Source: Scortum barcoo (Eukaryota > Chordata > Actinopteri > Centrarchiformes > Terapontidae). Taken from it: 64,000 bases of DNA. Of this stretch, positions 13,640 to 26,960 are shown one piece after another. Both the position numbers and the translations under genes were made by a program. The stretch spans positions 13,354,252-13,418,251 of the forward strand of contig CM041548.1 of assembly GCA_023238725.1 (NCBI GenBank). Reading direction: 5' to 3'. The notes beneath the pieces were generated by a model. The model searched no databases and was not told where the DNA came from. It saw only the letters and a program-made list of their open reading frames with translations. Position 1 is the first letter of the stretch; each line of letters starts with the position of its first letter.

Positions 13640-13780
13640 CAACATCACTTCCATAAATGACATTAATTTCAGCCAGTCATCTGCCTGCCTTGTCAAGTGA
13701 CTGACAAAAGTGCTCATTAGACAGCTTTAGTGCTTTATTTGGCTCTGATAATAATTGCCTAACCCTATTTGGTAATAGGA
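13640..13780. promoter_or_regulatory. candidate conserved non-coding element
   Basis: Complex, non-repetitive sequence with TTAATTTCAGCC, CTCATTAGACAG and ATAATAATTGCC, just before the long AC tract. The call rests on texture and TAAT cores only. Confidence 0.25.
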
Positions 13781-13784
13781 GATG

Positions 13785-13786
<2 letters not shown>

Positions 13787-13867
<81 letters not shown>
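13787..13867. repeat. long (AC)40 microsatellite
   Basis: Eighty-one bases of uninterrupted AC, the longest perfect dinucleotide tract in the window. Likely polymorphic. It accounts for the CV- and TH-repeat open frames in both strands here. Confidence 0.98.
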
Positions 13868-13871
<4 letters not shown>

Positions 13872-14429
13872 TCTGTCACACATCTGTACACACACACTAT
13901 CACTACAGTTCAGCTGGGACCCACCACAATCACCTGAAACAAGATAGAGAAGGATATAGCGGGCAGGGAAGTATACATTAACAAACTTGTAACTGCTGGC
14001 GGAGAGCCTCTCACCCTTCCTGTGTGCAGCCAGGCAGCCATAACCAGATGCATCAAGCACACATTACATCCCTATACCCTGAGTATTTACTCTGCCATCC
14101 AGCCAGAAAGATTAGTTTAGCTGGAGAGTTGATTTATGGACGACAGAAAGTAATCCCTTCTTGTCCTGCGTGCTGTAGTCATGCCTCCTCCTTTGCCACC
14201 GTGCCGAGCTTACACAGTCTGAAAGCCCTTGATACCGTGTTCGCCCTAAGGTGTAATGTTTGATAATACAACTACTGCTTCTGTCACCCAGACCCCCCAC
14301 CCCATTGGCACCTACAGCCGAGCCTCCACCCCCACACAAATACATTACCGCCCCACCGCCCCAATGCTTTGATGCTTTTGAGGGAGATTTATGAGGGAGT
14401 AGTGGCATAGAGAGAGAGAGGGAGAGAGA

Positions 14430-14660
14430 GGGAGAATATGCATTGATTGAAAGCCCCAGATAGTCCCATCCAATCCCGCCCCAAAGAACATCAGTTATTT
14501 TGCATCCTGACACAGCGATTGATAACTCGTAAATGTGTGCAGGGATGACAAATGCAGATGGAAACTGACTCTGACAAAAATGATAACGGCATCGGTCTCG
14601 AGGGGGTGACGGAGGTGGAGGCGGGATGCTGCTTAAAATATTTAATAATTGATACGGAGG
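14430..14660. promoter_or_regulatory. candidate conserved non-coding element
   Basis: A non-repetitive block with GTTATTTTGCATCC (octamer-like), GATTGATAACTCGTAAATG and AAATGATAACGGC. It lies inside a 240-codon minus-strand open frame (14834-14112) whose predicted protein looks random. Confidence 0.25.
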
Positions 14661-14761
14661 CAGTGAGATGTTGTTTGACCCTGGAGGAGTGTGAATGTCA
14701 TCAGAAAATTGCCAAGACTTTGAAGTGAAATACATTAATGAAGTGTGTGAGCATATGTGTA

Positions 14762-14765
<4 letters not shown>

Positions 14766-14792
<27 letters not shown>
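14766..14792. repeat. (TG)n microsatellite
   Basis: About 13 uninterrupted TG units. Confidence 0.95.
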
Positions 14793-15362
14793 AGTAACAG
14801 TGCAGGGTAAGAGGTGATGTCCTGTAATGGTCACTAATTTATATCAGTGTTACAATCACTATTTGTCTTCAGGATATAAAAGTTTATATTTTTCACTTCT
14901 CACGGCAGGTAGGCAGGTTGTAAACATGTTGTTCAGGTTTTATTGTTGTATTGTCTTAAAGGCCTCAAATATGTTGCGTTGTGCATTCTGCAAGCAAGGA
15001 TAAAAGATAAAAAATAAACTAAAGACTAACAGATAAACACAAATAAAACTTTCTAACAAATCATCAGGATAGGAGTAAGGTTAGAGTCGCGGGTGAGAAA
15101 CATTTCATGAACATTTGACATTTGACTATAACTCAATTCTGTGTAAAAATGTGACCACATTGTTCCAGGCAGGTACCTTCATGAGCTGTAAATGGCAACA
15201 TTAGACCAACCCAGTAATGAAAAACATTTCTCTGTCTGATTGATGATTGACTTTCTTGTTTTGGATTTTTTGTCTTAAAGTATTTATCTGGTATTTATGT
15301 TTTATTATCAAGCAGGCTATCTGGTTAATTAAATTGGAGTGTCATGATAAAATAAACTCAAC

Positions 15363-15426
15363 TATATATACACACACACATATATATGTGTGTGTGTGTA
15401 TATATATATATATAGTACATAGTATA

Positions 15427-15484
<58 letters not shown>
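15363..15484. repeat. compound (TA)(CA)(TA)(TG)(TA)n microsatellite, self-complementary
   Basis: TA, then five CA, TA, then six TG, then TA, ending in 52 bases of uninterrupted TA (15433-15484). The first part is a near-perfect inverted repeat centred at about 15383/15384 and could extrude as a cruciform. Confidence 0.95.
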
Positions 15485-15488
<4 letters not shown>

Positions 15489-16624
15489 CTGTGAAAATAA
15501 GGGTTGAATAATTTCCTGGGTAGTCTCCTAGACAGACCCATGTGATTTGGCCCTAACAATAGAGAAAATAGAAATGCCCTTGAAAGAAATGCTTAAACTC
15601 TTAAACCCTTCTAATTTATGTCCTCTTTCTTTACGGGAGACTGACAAAAATACTTGGAAATTGAGGGATTGTAAAATGATGGGTTACTATGACATATAAG
15701 TGAAGAGATTTTATATGAAAATTCCCTTACAGTAAAAAGATGAATGACCCCAGGATGTTGCAGCTACACAGTACACACCACACCTCCATTTCGGTTCTCC
15801 CTGCAGCTACGCATATTCTTAATACACTTCATAAAACACCATAATACTGTGTATGTTCTTTGGATAAAAGCAGCATCCGACTGCTTCAAGTTGAACATTT
15901 GAATTTCGTCTCCATATGGTAAGTTGTGCACCCCTGTGGTGGACACAGTGGGAAGCCGGAGAATTTCAACCCCATAACCCCTCATACCTTCAGCTGAACA
16001 GCCCTCAAAATCATTCTGTTGTCTTGTGCGGTATTAAGACAAATCAGTTTCAAAAGTACAGTACGTGAAGCATTTCAATCCTCTTACACAAGTCTGATGT
16101 CTGAAAGAAACAGACAATTAAGAGGCTTCAATTAACAAAGTGCACGAGATTAAGGATCACTGTTAAAAATGTCCATGAAGTCGCTTCAGGGAGGACACAG
16201 ACACAGGTAAATCATGTCATATGTCCATTTTATAGCTCCATTAGCACAACCTTGAAACTTTTCTTCTGCTCGTAGTTTCATCATAGAACGATCTAATCCT
16301 CCACAAAGCTTCTTACTGCGCTGAGTCTTTCATAAAAGTATAACTGGAAACAGACAGATGATTGCAACAGCAAAACAAAAGCCATTATCACACCCCTACA
16401 TGATAAGCCTCTTGGATAGATGCATGGTGAAAATGGAAATTGTGATAAATCTTTGGCTGTGTCACATCAAAGCAATTCCAGGCCTTCGTCTAGAAATAAG
16501 GTTGTGCATCACAAAAAAAATTCAAGTCTCCTGACCCATCAGCCCCATACATGGATTACTGAAGGGGACTACCGGGCAGTGGCCCAAAGGGTAAGGGGCT
16601 CCCCCGGGTCTTTACCTGCAAAAG

Positions 16625-16905
16625 GTCTCTCACAGAGACATATAAACCCCATAGAGACACACACAGGCCACAAAGAGATGCAAACCAGCAACAAAAGACA
16701 CAAGACGACCACAACGAGACACAAAATATCTACAGAGAAACACAAACAACCACAAATAGAAACAAAATTTCCACAAAGAGCCCAAAAAACTAAAGACAGA
16801 CGCATAAAGATATACATAAAGAGAGGCAAAGCAACCACAAAGAGAGTACATAATGACCCCAGAGACACAGTTAATGATTACAAAAAGAGGCAAAGACAAA
16901 TACTG
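16625..16905 (+). repeat. degenerate minisatellite, unit about 21 bp, 'CAACCACAAAGAGACACAAA'-like
   Basis: Repeated ACAAAGAGA, GAGACACAAA and CAACCACAAA phrases at spacings near 20-21 bases over about 280 bases. This matches a degenerate tandem repeat I know from percomorph genomes. It explains the Lys/Thr/Gln/His-rich 162-codon open frame at 16420-16908, which is not a gene. Confidence 0.8.
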
Positions 16906-19900
16906 TGAGCTTGGCTTTCTTGTAACATGTCTGAGCCCAGGGGTCCATTGTCACATAATCTGTCCATGCCCATGCCTGGTTGGATGTTAGCGGGACGCAT
17001 ACAATACCGTGCACGCCAGCTTCTAATGGATGAGAGCTGGGAATGATCGGGCTTGTCCTCCCTTGGGAAAACAGGTGCAGGTGCAGGATGTTGCAAATGC
17101 CGTCACTTTAATAAATGAACTTCTCCAAAAAGCCGCACTAAAATTCTGATTAAAGCTGGACTGATGTTCCTCAGAAGTTAGTTCAAGCTTCCTTTTTTTA
17201 ATATGTTTGACAACGCCTACCTCCAGAAGAGAGGGGTGAGGAGACGAAGGTAGCAAAGGAGAGGGAGACGACAGGAGCAGAATGTGAAGAGACATTAAAA
17301 CATTTCAAATGAAAGGTGCGTCAGAAGAGCTTGTCAGTGCATTACCGCCAAGATTAAAGGGGTCTCGGTGTCTTCTGTCGGGTTCAAGGGAGACTGCATG
17401 AGGATTTGGCTCAGACTCTTAAATACCTCTGTCGACTAAGATTCAAACAAACACTTCCACAATAATTACAAGTTGACTTTTCTTCATTGCTGGGGGAGAA
17501 GGTGAAACATTTTCAAATGAAACTCCCACATTGTTAGCATAAGTACCCAAGTGCTGTTTATTCAAGTTGAAAAATTTTTGAGACTATTATTCACTGATTA
17601 GGGCGCGTGGCATGGAAAACATAATGCTAGCACATTTACAAGCCTTTGGAGTTCAAGAGGAATAAGGTATTTAGTTCAGGTATTAGTTAGGAAATGAATG
17701 TGCCATTGGTTGTCATCAGGGAATAGGCAGCCATGCCAGAGTGGTTTCTTGAAGGTATCCTGCTTATAGTGTTGACATTTTCTGCTCAATGTGCAGTTTT
17801 TGGCTCTTTTGGGGCTTAATGCACACACAAATGCACAAAAAAGTTACTTATACTGTATTATATCTAAAGGAGCTGTCATGCTGGTGTTTCTATTTCTCCT
17901 TCTTTTTCCTGCCTCTTTCGTACTGCCTTTCAGCGTGGCACTCAAACAAATGCCTTCATCCGGCTATGACTTCTGACCCTGCCGCAGATAGAAAACATCC
18001 CGACAACGATCAGGAAAACAAAACATCATTATTACTGCACTCGTGTTCAAGACTTTAAAGCTGGGGTGTTTGGACCGAAAACACACTCACACACTGTGCT
18101 CTCCAAACCAGCCAGTCGCTCAGTGTGAAGCCGCGGACTGCTGGTGTCCTTAATAGCAGAAGCTGTCAACGCAGACAGGGTGGCTGAACTCTAGACGGGC
18201 CTGTCAGACGTCCAAGCAGCTGTGACCAGTGCTGCTGAATGCAAACATGAGTGGCCATTTGTATGAACTTGGCAGGCTGAGAGGTGACTGTCAAAACCTG
18301 GTTCGAGGAGGGAGAGGGGCGCACATACGGCACCTGTCCTGCCCGCGCTGAAAAGTTCTTCTGGGAGAAAGAGTGACGCTGTGTGTCTCAACTTTTGAAA
18401 CAGGAGTCTGACAAAACAGCTGTCTATGCCAGGTCCTGCCTACTTTATCCTACTCGGATAAAGTTAGTGAAAAACAAAAAAAAAACCAAAACAATTATGG
18501 TTCATAAAAATGTGGATATTATTTGCAGTTCTGTGACGGGAGGCAAATTTCTCTCTCCCCCATGAAAATCAGACGTACTACGTGTCTATCCACCACCCTC
18601 CACACCCTCACCCTTATTTTCCACATTTCTATTCATAGGGAATAATATAACTTCCTGCAGTGGCACTAATTTGGCATGATGTAAATTGTGAGGTGCAGAA
18701 TTGCCCAATGTGGATGTAATTCTTGTACTGGGCTGGTATTCTTGACAGGACAGAAGTATTAGTAGAGTTGCTTACTTGCTCTGCTTTATGTCAAATGAAA
18801 GCACAAGCTATGTCCAAACAATCAGTGCATAATATATTAATGTGCAGCATTTAAAAATGTCCCATGTTAAATTGTAGATAACACTTTATTTCAGGTTTCC
18901 GTGTTTTCCGAATAATTTCCTCAGATATTTCCTGGAAAGAATGATATAATTTGCTGCTAATTATATAGAAATGGTGTTCAATTAGTACACTACAAGTTAA
19001 TTAATTAATCCGAATGAATTGCTAATGTAACCTATTTAATCTAAAAAGCCAGCGCACAGCAGGTCAGCAAAACAGAATTAACATTTATCTGGGTTTAAAG
19101 TGGGCGTTTTCATCGAGACAATTCTCAAGATAATGAAGATTGTTGAAGTTACAGCAGATTGTTTGATTTGTTTAAAGAATATTTTAGCAGGCATAAAAGA
19201 AACACATTTGATTTTGACAACGTATTCCTCTTACTTTGCTGTTTGTTATATTATTGAACAAATGTCCTCTGACTGGATTGTTGCTATGGAAATGAGCCGT
19301 GCACAGTGGGATGATCTGACTTCTGATGATATGTTTAGACTGGCTCATCACAATATCTCAGTATTAATATTCATACAATTCACACACTAAACTCAAATAC
19401 TTTGCACACATTCTAAACTATTAGGCCTCTAACGTGAATCGCAATGATTTGAGACAGAGCAAGTATGGGATTATCTGATAATTTATGGTGTGTGCAGGTT
19501 GTGAAAGAAGTCCATCGCTATTACAGAGAGCTTATTCCTGCCTCTAATGTACAGCAATGGGAAGCGGTTGAATTATATTTGGTTTGACTTTCTTGTCAGC
19601 CACAAGTACACAACACATCCCTGTTATGTTTGAGGTTAATAAAGAGTGCGTCATGTGGATGAAACACCAACAACATTTCACTGAGGAGACATTAATTCAG
19701 ACGCTTTAACGAGAGAGACAACAGAATATTCCAAATGTCAATGTTTGGGAAAACCTTCCCAAACAAATGGACGTATCTTTCCCACAGTAATGAATAATGG
19801 CAGCATATAATAACCCAGAGTGATGCTAAGCTACTTAATGTAAATTCTGCCCTGGAGACGAACACTGTGCTCTCTTTAGTTGACCGGTACAAGGACAAAC

Positions 19901-20079
19901 ACACATCACAACAATGAAGACAAAAAGAGGCAGGAATTAGCTGGGAAAACGGCGCAGACTGAAACAGAAGTGGCTGAAAATTGATTTCAAGTTCTGTCAG
20001 TGACGGCGAGGAAAACACTGCGCACAAAAAAACAACATCTCGCACAGGCTGCCTGGAGAAAACAAAACTGTGCCATTAA

Positions 20080-20290
20080 AAATATAATAGGATTATCGTT
20101 TCTGTTTGTTTGTCACGGTGGATCAAGAAAATTACAGTTAAGAGAAGAGCTTAGAGCCACATTGTTATCACCACCTCAGAAAACGAGGCGCAGACACAGA
20201 CCATTTACATATTCATTTACTGCTTTTGAAATTCACCTTTTTAATTAGTCTGTGTGTAACAATCGCTTAATATCTGCAAACACCTTGACA
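20080..20290. promoter_or_regulatory. candidate conserved non-coding element
   Basis: A non-repetitive block containing ATAGGATTATCG, CAGACCATTTACATATTC and TTTTTAATTAGTCTG (about 20236-20251). Texture only. Confidence 0.25.
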
Positions 20291-20497
20291 CCGAGAGCCG
20301 CCACAAACACGTCCTCAGCTGCCGCGCACTTAACGCGGGTTCATCAAACAGCAGGGGGAAGTTACACAACACTCGTGTGTGTCAGAGTGATGCCTGAGTG
20401 GGAGGAAAAGAGCTGGAAAAGAAAAAAAAAAGAGAGAGGAGAGAGAGAGAGAGAAACAAGATGAAGGCTAACAGTCACTCACAAGGTTGTGGGAGCT

Positions 20498-20530
20498 GTT
20501 TGTTTGTTTGTTTGTTTGTTTGTTTGTTTA
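20498..20530. repeat. (TTTG)n tetranucleotide repeat
   Basis: About eight units of TTTG. Confidence 0.95.
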
Positions 20531-20841
20531 GCTGTTAGTGTGAGGAACAAAAACAAGAACAAGGCAAACACTTCAAGACAGGAAGCTGTTGAACCAGCCC
20601 TGATTTAGATCATACTGGTGTGTTGTCTCGTTTTTTGTTGTTTATTCTCTACTGGTGGCTTCTAACCGGTGACAGGAAAAACTTCTCTATTGGTCCTCGC
20701 CTGCCACAGCGCCGGACCATCCCTTCTTGTTTTCTTGTTTCCTCTTGTCATAATTACCCTGGAGGACAATGGTGCTCAGTAAACTTTGTGGGATTCAGGG
20801 TGTGTGGATAAAAAAAAAAAAAGATTCAGGACATTGCCTTT

Positions 20842-20861
20842 TGTGTGTGTGTGTGTGTGTG
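20842..20861. repeat. (TG)10 microsatellite
   Basis: Uninterrupted TG after a poly-A run at 20,809-20,821. Confidence 0.95.
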
Positions 20862-23800
20862 GGTCAGAGGCAGGAGGCTCACAGCTCCCAGGAAAAGATG
20901 TTTCTAATTATGTGAAGTTGGCAGGAAGAGCTCATTTTTCTTCCGCCACCTTGATTTCAAGCGAAAAGTCAATTTTTCCACCGTATAGCTCCAGCAGCCT
21001 GAAGAAGACCACAAATAAGAAAACATGTGTACTGTATGTATGTAAGAGTAAACGCTGCTCCTGAGCCTCCATACAACTAATTTATAATGTCATATGAGTG
21101 TAATAGGAATAATGCTCTCCTGTTTTTCATAACAAAAGGGAAACTTTTGGTACACCTCAGCTTATAACACCACTGATTACTCAATCTGCAATAAAGACTT
21201 CTGATTAGGATACTACTGGAGCTGGTAAATGTCCCACTTTTGATTTATTCTTATATACACTCTTGATGTGATAAGACTGTTATTTGTTAAGATGTAACAC
21301 ACTTTAACCTCTCGGCTCAAACAACCAGTTGCAAACTCATTAAAGCTACTTGTTTTCATTTTCTCCCTGTTAACCTCTGGTGGGAAAAATCCCTGTTTTA
21401 GATTTCATAAGCTTAAAGACTTAGGGAAAAATGCCAGTTTATTAAAGGTCCACATTAGACTGTGAAACAGATTGAGGTCGTGCAAATGACAAAATCAGCA
21501 GGGGAATGACAAAAGAAATAGAGACAGAGAGCTGACAGGAGGGGCTGAAAGAGGTATAATGTATAATACTTAAGGTTGTAAAAACTATGAAAACAACCAT
21601 CTGGTCCCTTGTTGTAAATACTGTTTTTATGTGTTTGTGATTGAGCACCTTTTCTGTTTGAATCTCATTAATGTCACTCAGGATTTAAACCTTACAAAAA
21701 TAAGATGTAGAATGGTGTGCTAAATAAAGACATATAGTTTAGTTCACTAAACTCTACTGATGGCTCAATGTGATAGAAGAAGTAACCCAAACCACTCACA
21801 TGTTGTCAGTGTTATAACCTGTACTGACAACACAGCTAGAAACCATCAGTTTTATAGAAAGTACCACAATTAATCACAATTTTATCACATAAAATATTTA
21901 TAGATTTCATCTCTTCATTGATGTCCACCAATGAGTTGCGCTAAGTATTAAAAAATTTGTATTGATTTTTAAATTAAAGGATTTTGTTGAGGAAATGGCA
22001 GCCAGACTTGTTGGTATTGACTTACAACAAATATATACAATAATGGATAAAAATAGAAGAGTAAATAATAGTTAAAATAGTAAAGAAGCCCAACATTTTT
22101 TTACCTTTTTAAATGTTTTAACTTTTGGTTGAGGTTTTATGTAGATTATATCTATTAACTTTGTCACACTGCTCTTATTTGCAGTATCAATGTATGTTAC
22201 ATTTAATGCTTTGAAGCTTAAGTTCACTTCAATTGTCATTTCAACCATTAAAAAAGGACACGAGATGAAAGATTAAGGCACCCTCTGGATTAAATAATTA
22301 GATCCTTCTAGTGTTTTATTAATTGACTAAACCACTTTACAATGATAAGACTAGTGTGTCAGCTCAATTTCAGATGTCACCTGGGGTAAGTTGACAGCTG
22401 CCACTCGACCCTCTCTGATGTCTCTCAGCGCTGCAGAGGCATTTCCCAGCTCGAGCGACAGTTCGTGGTATAATGATCATCAGTAGTGACAGATGTATGG
22501 CTAATGAAGAGAGCGGTCGGACAGAAACAGCCGCGGCAAACAAACAAACAAACAGCAGTCAGCGCTGGTTTCAGTAAAGCACTGTGGTGTCACGTGTTGA
22601 TACTCGCATCAGAGACAAAGACAGAAAATTACACAGCCACACGCACAGTCTTACAGTTTAGCATAAATGGGAGCACAGTGTGATTTGCTTTATGTATTTT
22701 ATGTCCCACAGAGGATGAAGAAGACGAAGTGAGAAAGTACAGCTGAAAATTAAATGTAAAAAACTTCATGTTGTTAGCAGAACTTTTCTCTTGAACAAAT
22801 CTTACAAAACTACTTTGGCCTTAAGAGACAAGATACAGTACTGTAAATGTGTTAGATCATAAAAAGATAATAAACATGTTGTAATTATTGTTTTTATATG
22901 TGATTATAGTGGATTTCAGCATCATGTGATTTTTTACCACAGCTTTTTAAGCTGGCACTGGAATGGAGTTTGTAACAGATATAAATATAAACCAAATGTA
23001 ATAATCAGGTGAGCCGTGCCTTGTTTTGTACAGACAAAGAAAGATTAAATCTGCTGACTTGAAACTGAAAATCTAGGTCACTTTACATGCAGCAGCTGGG
23101 TAATATTAGATGAAACAAACTTAGATTAAAGCTTAAAAGCTAATCAAAAACATATTACTCAAAAATCCAACTGATATTTCTTTAAAATGCTGGAGCAAGT
23201 AAGACAATGTCTTCCCACCACTTTGTGTCCTTAAAAAAAAACAGATAAAGCTTCAGAAATCCCCTTTTATTTCCACGATTCGTGCAGATGGCAGCTTGGC
23301 TCCTCTGACTGGCAGTTAGACTCAGATGACATGACAGATGTTATTTCATTTCTCCATTTCTTGTTTTCCTCTGTTTGGACAGAGAATAATAATTGGATCT
23401 ATTGAATATGATTTCGTACAACTCTCTCAGTTATCCTCATGGTCTGTTTTAGCCTTGTTTTATTTTCAAACCGCTGATGCTTCTTGGTTTCTCTTTGAAT
23501 TTTGAATGAAACGCCATGGTCAAGACATGATAATAAGAAAGTGTTGTTCTTCGAGAGGGCTGCACCTAAAGGATTCAGGTGAGTTAATTGGTGGCCATAG
23601 TGGCACATAAATTAAGCTCTACAGTGACATTATTATTTTTCCAATTGCATCAAAAACACTTTTCCTCCATCAGCTATCAGTTTGAAAAAGCTGCAAGCTG
23701 CTCTTTTTTGTGTTTTTTGGGGATATCCCTGCAGCACTGGCAGAGAGCGCAGCCAATTCACTGTGTACCGTGTAACCAAACCTGTTTTATTCTTAGGGTC

Positions 23801-26479
23801 CGTACGTAGCACTTTCTGACATGTTTGATGTGTTTGCATGTCTCGGTGTGATGTGTGTGTACATCAATAACACAGCTCCGAGTATCTGCGTGTGTGTACA
23901 GTAAGGAGGGGGACATCTTTCTGCAGAGCTGTCTTGTTGCTGCATTTCTTGCTGACAGGTCTGATCAGAAAGTGATGACAGCCTATGATTGTCAAAACGC
24001 CTGTCACTGAGTGGCAGCTCGGCTTTGGCTCTGCCTTATTTTCCACTTCCCTTCCCCCTGGTTTTGTCACATCTCTTTCCCAGCAGTGGGGTTGGCTTAA
24101 CTCAGAGTGAAGGTAAGAAGAGACTCGTATAGGCAGCATGAGGAACTCAATCTCGGCGTGTTGTGTTCAGGCCGTTGTAGATGTCACGCGTTAATACTCC
24201 CACGGCGGTGCAAAAGCGAGCCAGATAGTGACAGTGTGGGAGTTAAACCAGGAGTTGGAGAGCCGAGTTTGGTGAGTGTCTTGACAAACAAAAGCAGAGC
24301 TGCTCCTTGCATTGTGTGCTGGACAGGTATGACAAGAGCAATATGTGTTGCTTCGCCAGAGGGATGCTCAAACCAAGAGCTTCGAATGGCACACCAACAG
24401 ATTTCACAATAAAGTTCCCCTTTATTTACAGGATTCAGTGCTTTTAAGAGTTTAATTCGACAACAGATTTTTAACAGCTGATCTTTAGATAAGCCATCTG
24501 CGATTTGCAAGGTATTTAGATGAGTATTTAGTTTTCTAAATTAGTCAACTAACCTTTCCTCAGCATAGCCTTTGAAGAAAGTTTGGAATGAATGTGAAAA
24601 ATATTCAAAGAGCTTCCTGGAAAAGGTCAGCTGACAAGAATTCATCAGTTTTTGAGAAGATAAATTAGAAAATTCAGTGTCACATTTGACTGTATTAGAT
24701 TACACTGAACAAAGTTGTTGGAGGAGTCCATCCAACAAAGATGACTTCAGTGCCTCTTTGTAGGACCTTCAGAGGATGTCTCCTTTCATTTATCAAATGA
24801 TTTACTGCTGTACTGCTACAAATTTGGGTTAGGGTTGGGCAGGTGTCATGACTTAAGAAAGTGAATGAACTTTGGTGACACGTGGTTTCATATAACACAT
24901 TTCTGGGTGGCTAGAACCACAAAACCATTATACCCCTGCTGAGGAAGAAGGCACAAAGAGGTTATGTGATTAAATGGCACCAGTCAGCCTCAGATATTTG
25001 ATGAAAATAGGGCATTTATTGGATCTGATGTTTTCATCTTGTCTCACGTGTGAAGCAAAAACTTTTATGGAATTTAAGTCTCCACCATAATTCATTTGCT
25101 AAGTCTGTTTCCAGTGCCTTTTGTTCATACTGATACCCTAACTTATCCACTTGAACTTTTTGTGACATTTTGACGTTTTTTAAGGAAATTTTTCACAGAT
25201 TGAGAATGTGCATAAAAACAGGTGGATGGAGACAAACCTGTGTGGCTTTGCTCAAATGCACAGTATGCAATAAAGAAGACAGGAAGACAGGAGGTGTCCT
25301 TTGAAGGCTTTACTGGAAGCAACTGTGGCACTGCAAACAAGATAACAGACAGCACATTGATAACAGTGATTGGTTATCAAATGAAATTTGAAAAAGAAAA
25401 AAAAGATGAGATACCATTAATAACAGACCAAAGATGTTTAGATAGTCAAACTAGTACATAAAATAGACAACATACTAAAACATAACTTAATTGTCACAAT
25501 AGTAACCATACTATTGTCCCTCATGGAGACTTTATCACTAGTAAAAGATTCATTTGGATTTCCTTTAGAGTTAGTACAACACAGTAATTCATTTAGTAAA
25601 CACACTGAGTCTGCAGAAGTTAAAGTAAAATCATAAATCTATAACAGCTAACCGAACAGCTAGCCAACAGTTGTGTTAGCAACTCATTAGCCACAGACAG
25701 CTAGTATAATAACTACCAGCTTTATGACTATCTACAGATGATGCTCCATTTATTCATTTGGAGGGAAGCAAAATATGTTGGTCAATATTTACCTGGTTTC
25801 AGATCTGACAAAAACAATGTCAGTTAAAGTGCCAGTGGTAGTTGTCACTAGTAACGGGATGTTAAATTAAAACTAATTGCTGGTGGCAGAATAATTTTAT
25901 TGTACTCACCACATTTCTGAGATCCACAAATATAAAGTTTTTTCTAAGAAGACAACAGTTTGGTTAGATTATCTAAACCACTTTATTTGTAGGTAAAACT
26001 AAAAGCCTATGCACAACTATGGCAAGTGTGGTAGGTCAAATAGTAACCAGGGAGCTCGTCTTAAAAACTGATGTGGAAATTTATATATGACAGTTTGGTA
26101 ACATTTTTATTGTTGCCTTTTGTTTTCTCTTCAAATAACTTTGGCTAACCTTGGGGGTCAAATCTCTGCAACCGTCTGACTGCAGCATTGAAATCAAATA
26201 AATGTATGCTGGTGTTTTGTTGTATATAATTTGTATAATAATAATAAGATAATAATAATATCCAGGGTGTAATAAAGCAGATTTGGAATCACAATTCAAA
26301 CATCTCAGACCAACCTCTCAGCTGAGTCGTAACTGTTGTGTCGATGTTCTCAGATTAGATCTGCCCAGATGCAGACGGCCCGCTGTATGAAAACAGCTGT
26401 TTGGGTGCGTTTGGCTCATCAAACTAACTCATCATATTAAAACAGTTTAGTGCAAAGTCCACACTTGTCACCACGCTGC

Positions 26480-26960
26480 CGCTCCTCCACCGCCCTCCTG
26501 TCACTTTTCTGTCACTCTATTCCGACTGTGATCATGATTGCTGGATAACTGTTAATTAAAGTGATGTCAAACTCGTGCTAATGATAGCGATTTAATTCGG
26601 GGCTAGAAAATAAGGCCGCGATAGATGCAGTGCTTTTAACGCCGTGCGAGAGTAAAAGAGGTCTGACTTTGCAGCAAGTTGCTTGCGTTGTGGATCCAGA
26701 ACACAACTTACCCTCGGTGGAGATGTTAGGCAAGGCAAAAGTGACAGGCCAACATCCATCCGCCTCCTCAACTGGTCTATTTATATGTATATTCATATTC
26801 ATGAGCTATTGGACCATGCGCTGTTGGCGATGCATTTAGCGTTATTGGAAAAACTGAATCTCAGTCCTCCCCCTGGCAACTGACAGAGAAAGATTGCAGT
26901 GCCCAAGTGACAAAGGACTGGCAGGGCCTGGTACTAAATCATTGCACTGACGTGGGCAAT
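26480..26960. promoter_or_regulatory. candidate conserved non-coding element
   Basis: Mixed-composition, non-repetitive block with GTTAATTAAAGTGATG (26551), GTGCTAATGATAGCGATTTAATTC (in two adjacent parts) and GATGCATTTAGCG. TAAT-core density is high and CpGs are retained, unlike the desert around it. Confidence 0.3.

Larger units (their letters stand above)
14840..20000. other. non-coding 3' flank
   Basis: AT-rich intergenic DNA. Contains the TA/CA compound microsatellite and the CACAAAGAGAC minisatellite listed separately. A non-repetitive patch at about 17,310-17,480 (GCATTACCGCCAAGATTAAA) could be regulatory. No gene recognised. Confidence 0.65.
20300..26470. other. non-coding 3' flank, central part
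   Basis: AT-rich intergenic DNA with the TTTG and TG microsatellites listed separately. Some GC-richer patches occur (22,380-22,650 and 23,980-24,260) but no exon, RNA gene or named repeat is seen. Confidence 0.65.

Noticed and set aside
13677..14060. Cys/Val-repeat and Thr/His-repeat open frames on the two strands
   Set aside because: They are direct translations of the (AC)40 microsatellite.
14112..14834. A 240-codon minus-strand open frame
   Set aside because: It runs through a TG microsatellite, a GA tract and G/C-rich repeats, giving TH, SLSLS and GGGG runs. No domain is seen. The stop-free length is explained by low complexity.
16420..16908. A 162-codon plus-strand open frame rich in Lys, Thr, Gln and His
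   Set aside because: It coincides with the CACAAAGAGAC minisatellite, whose unit contains no stop in this frame.
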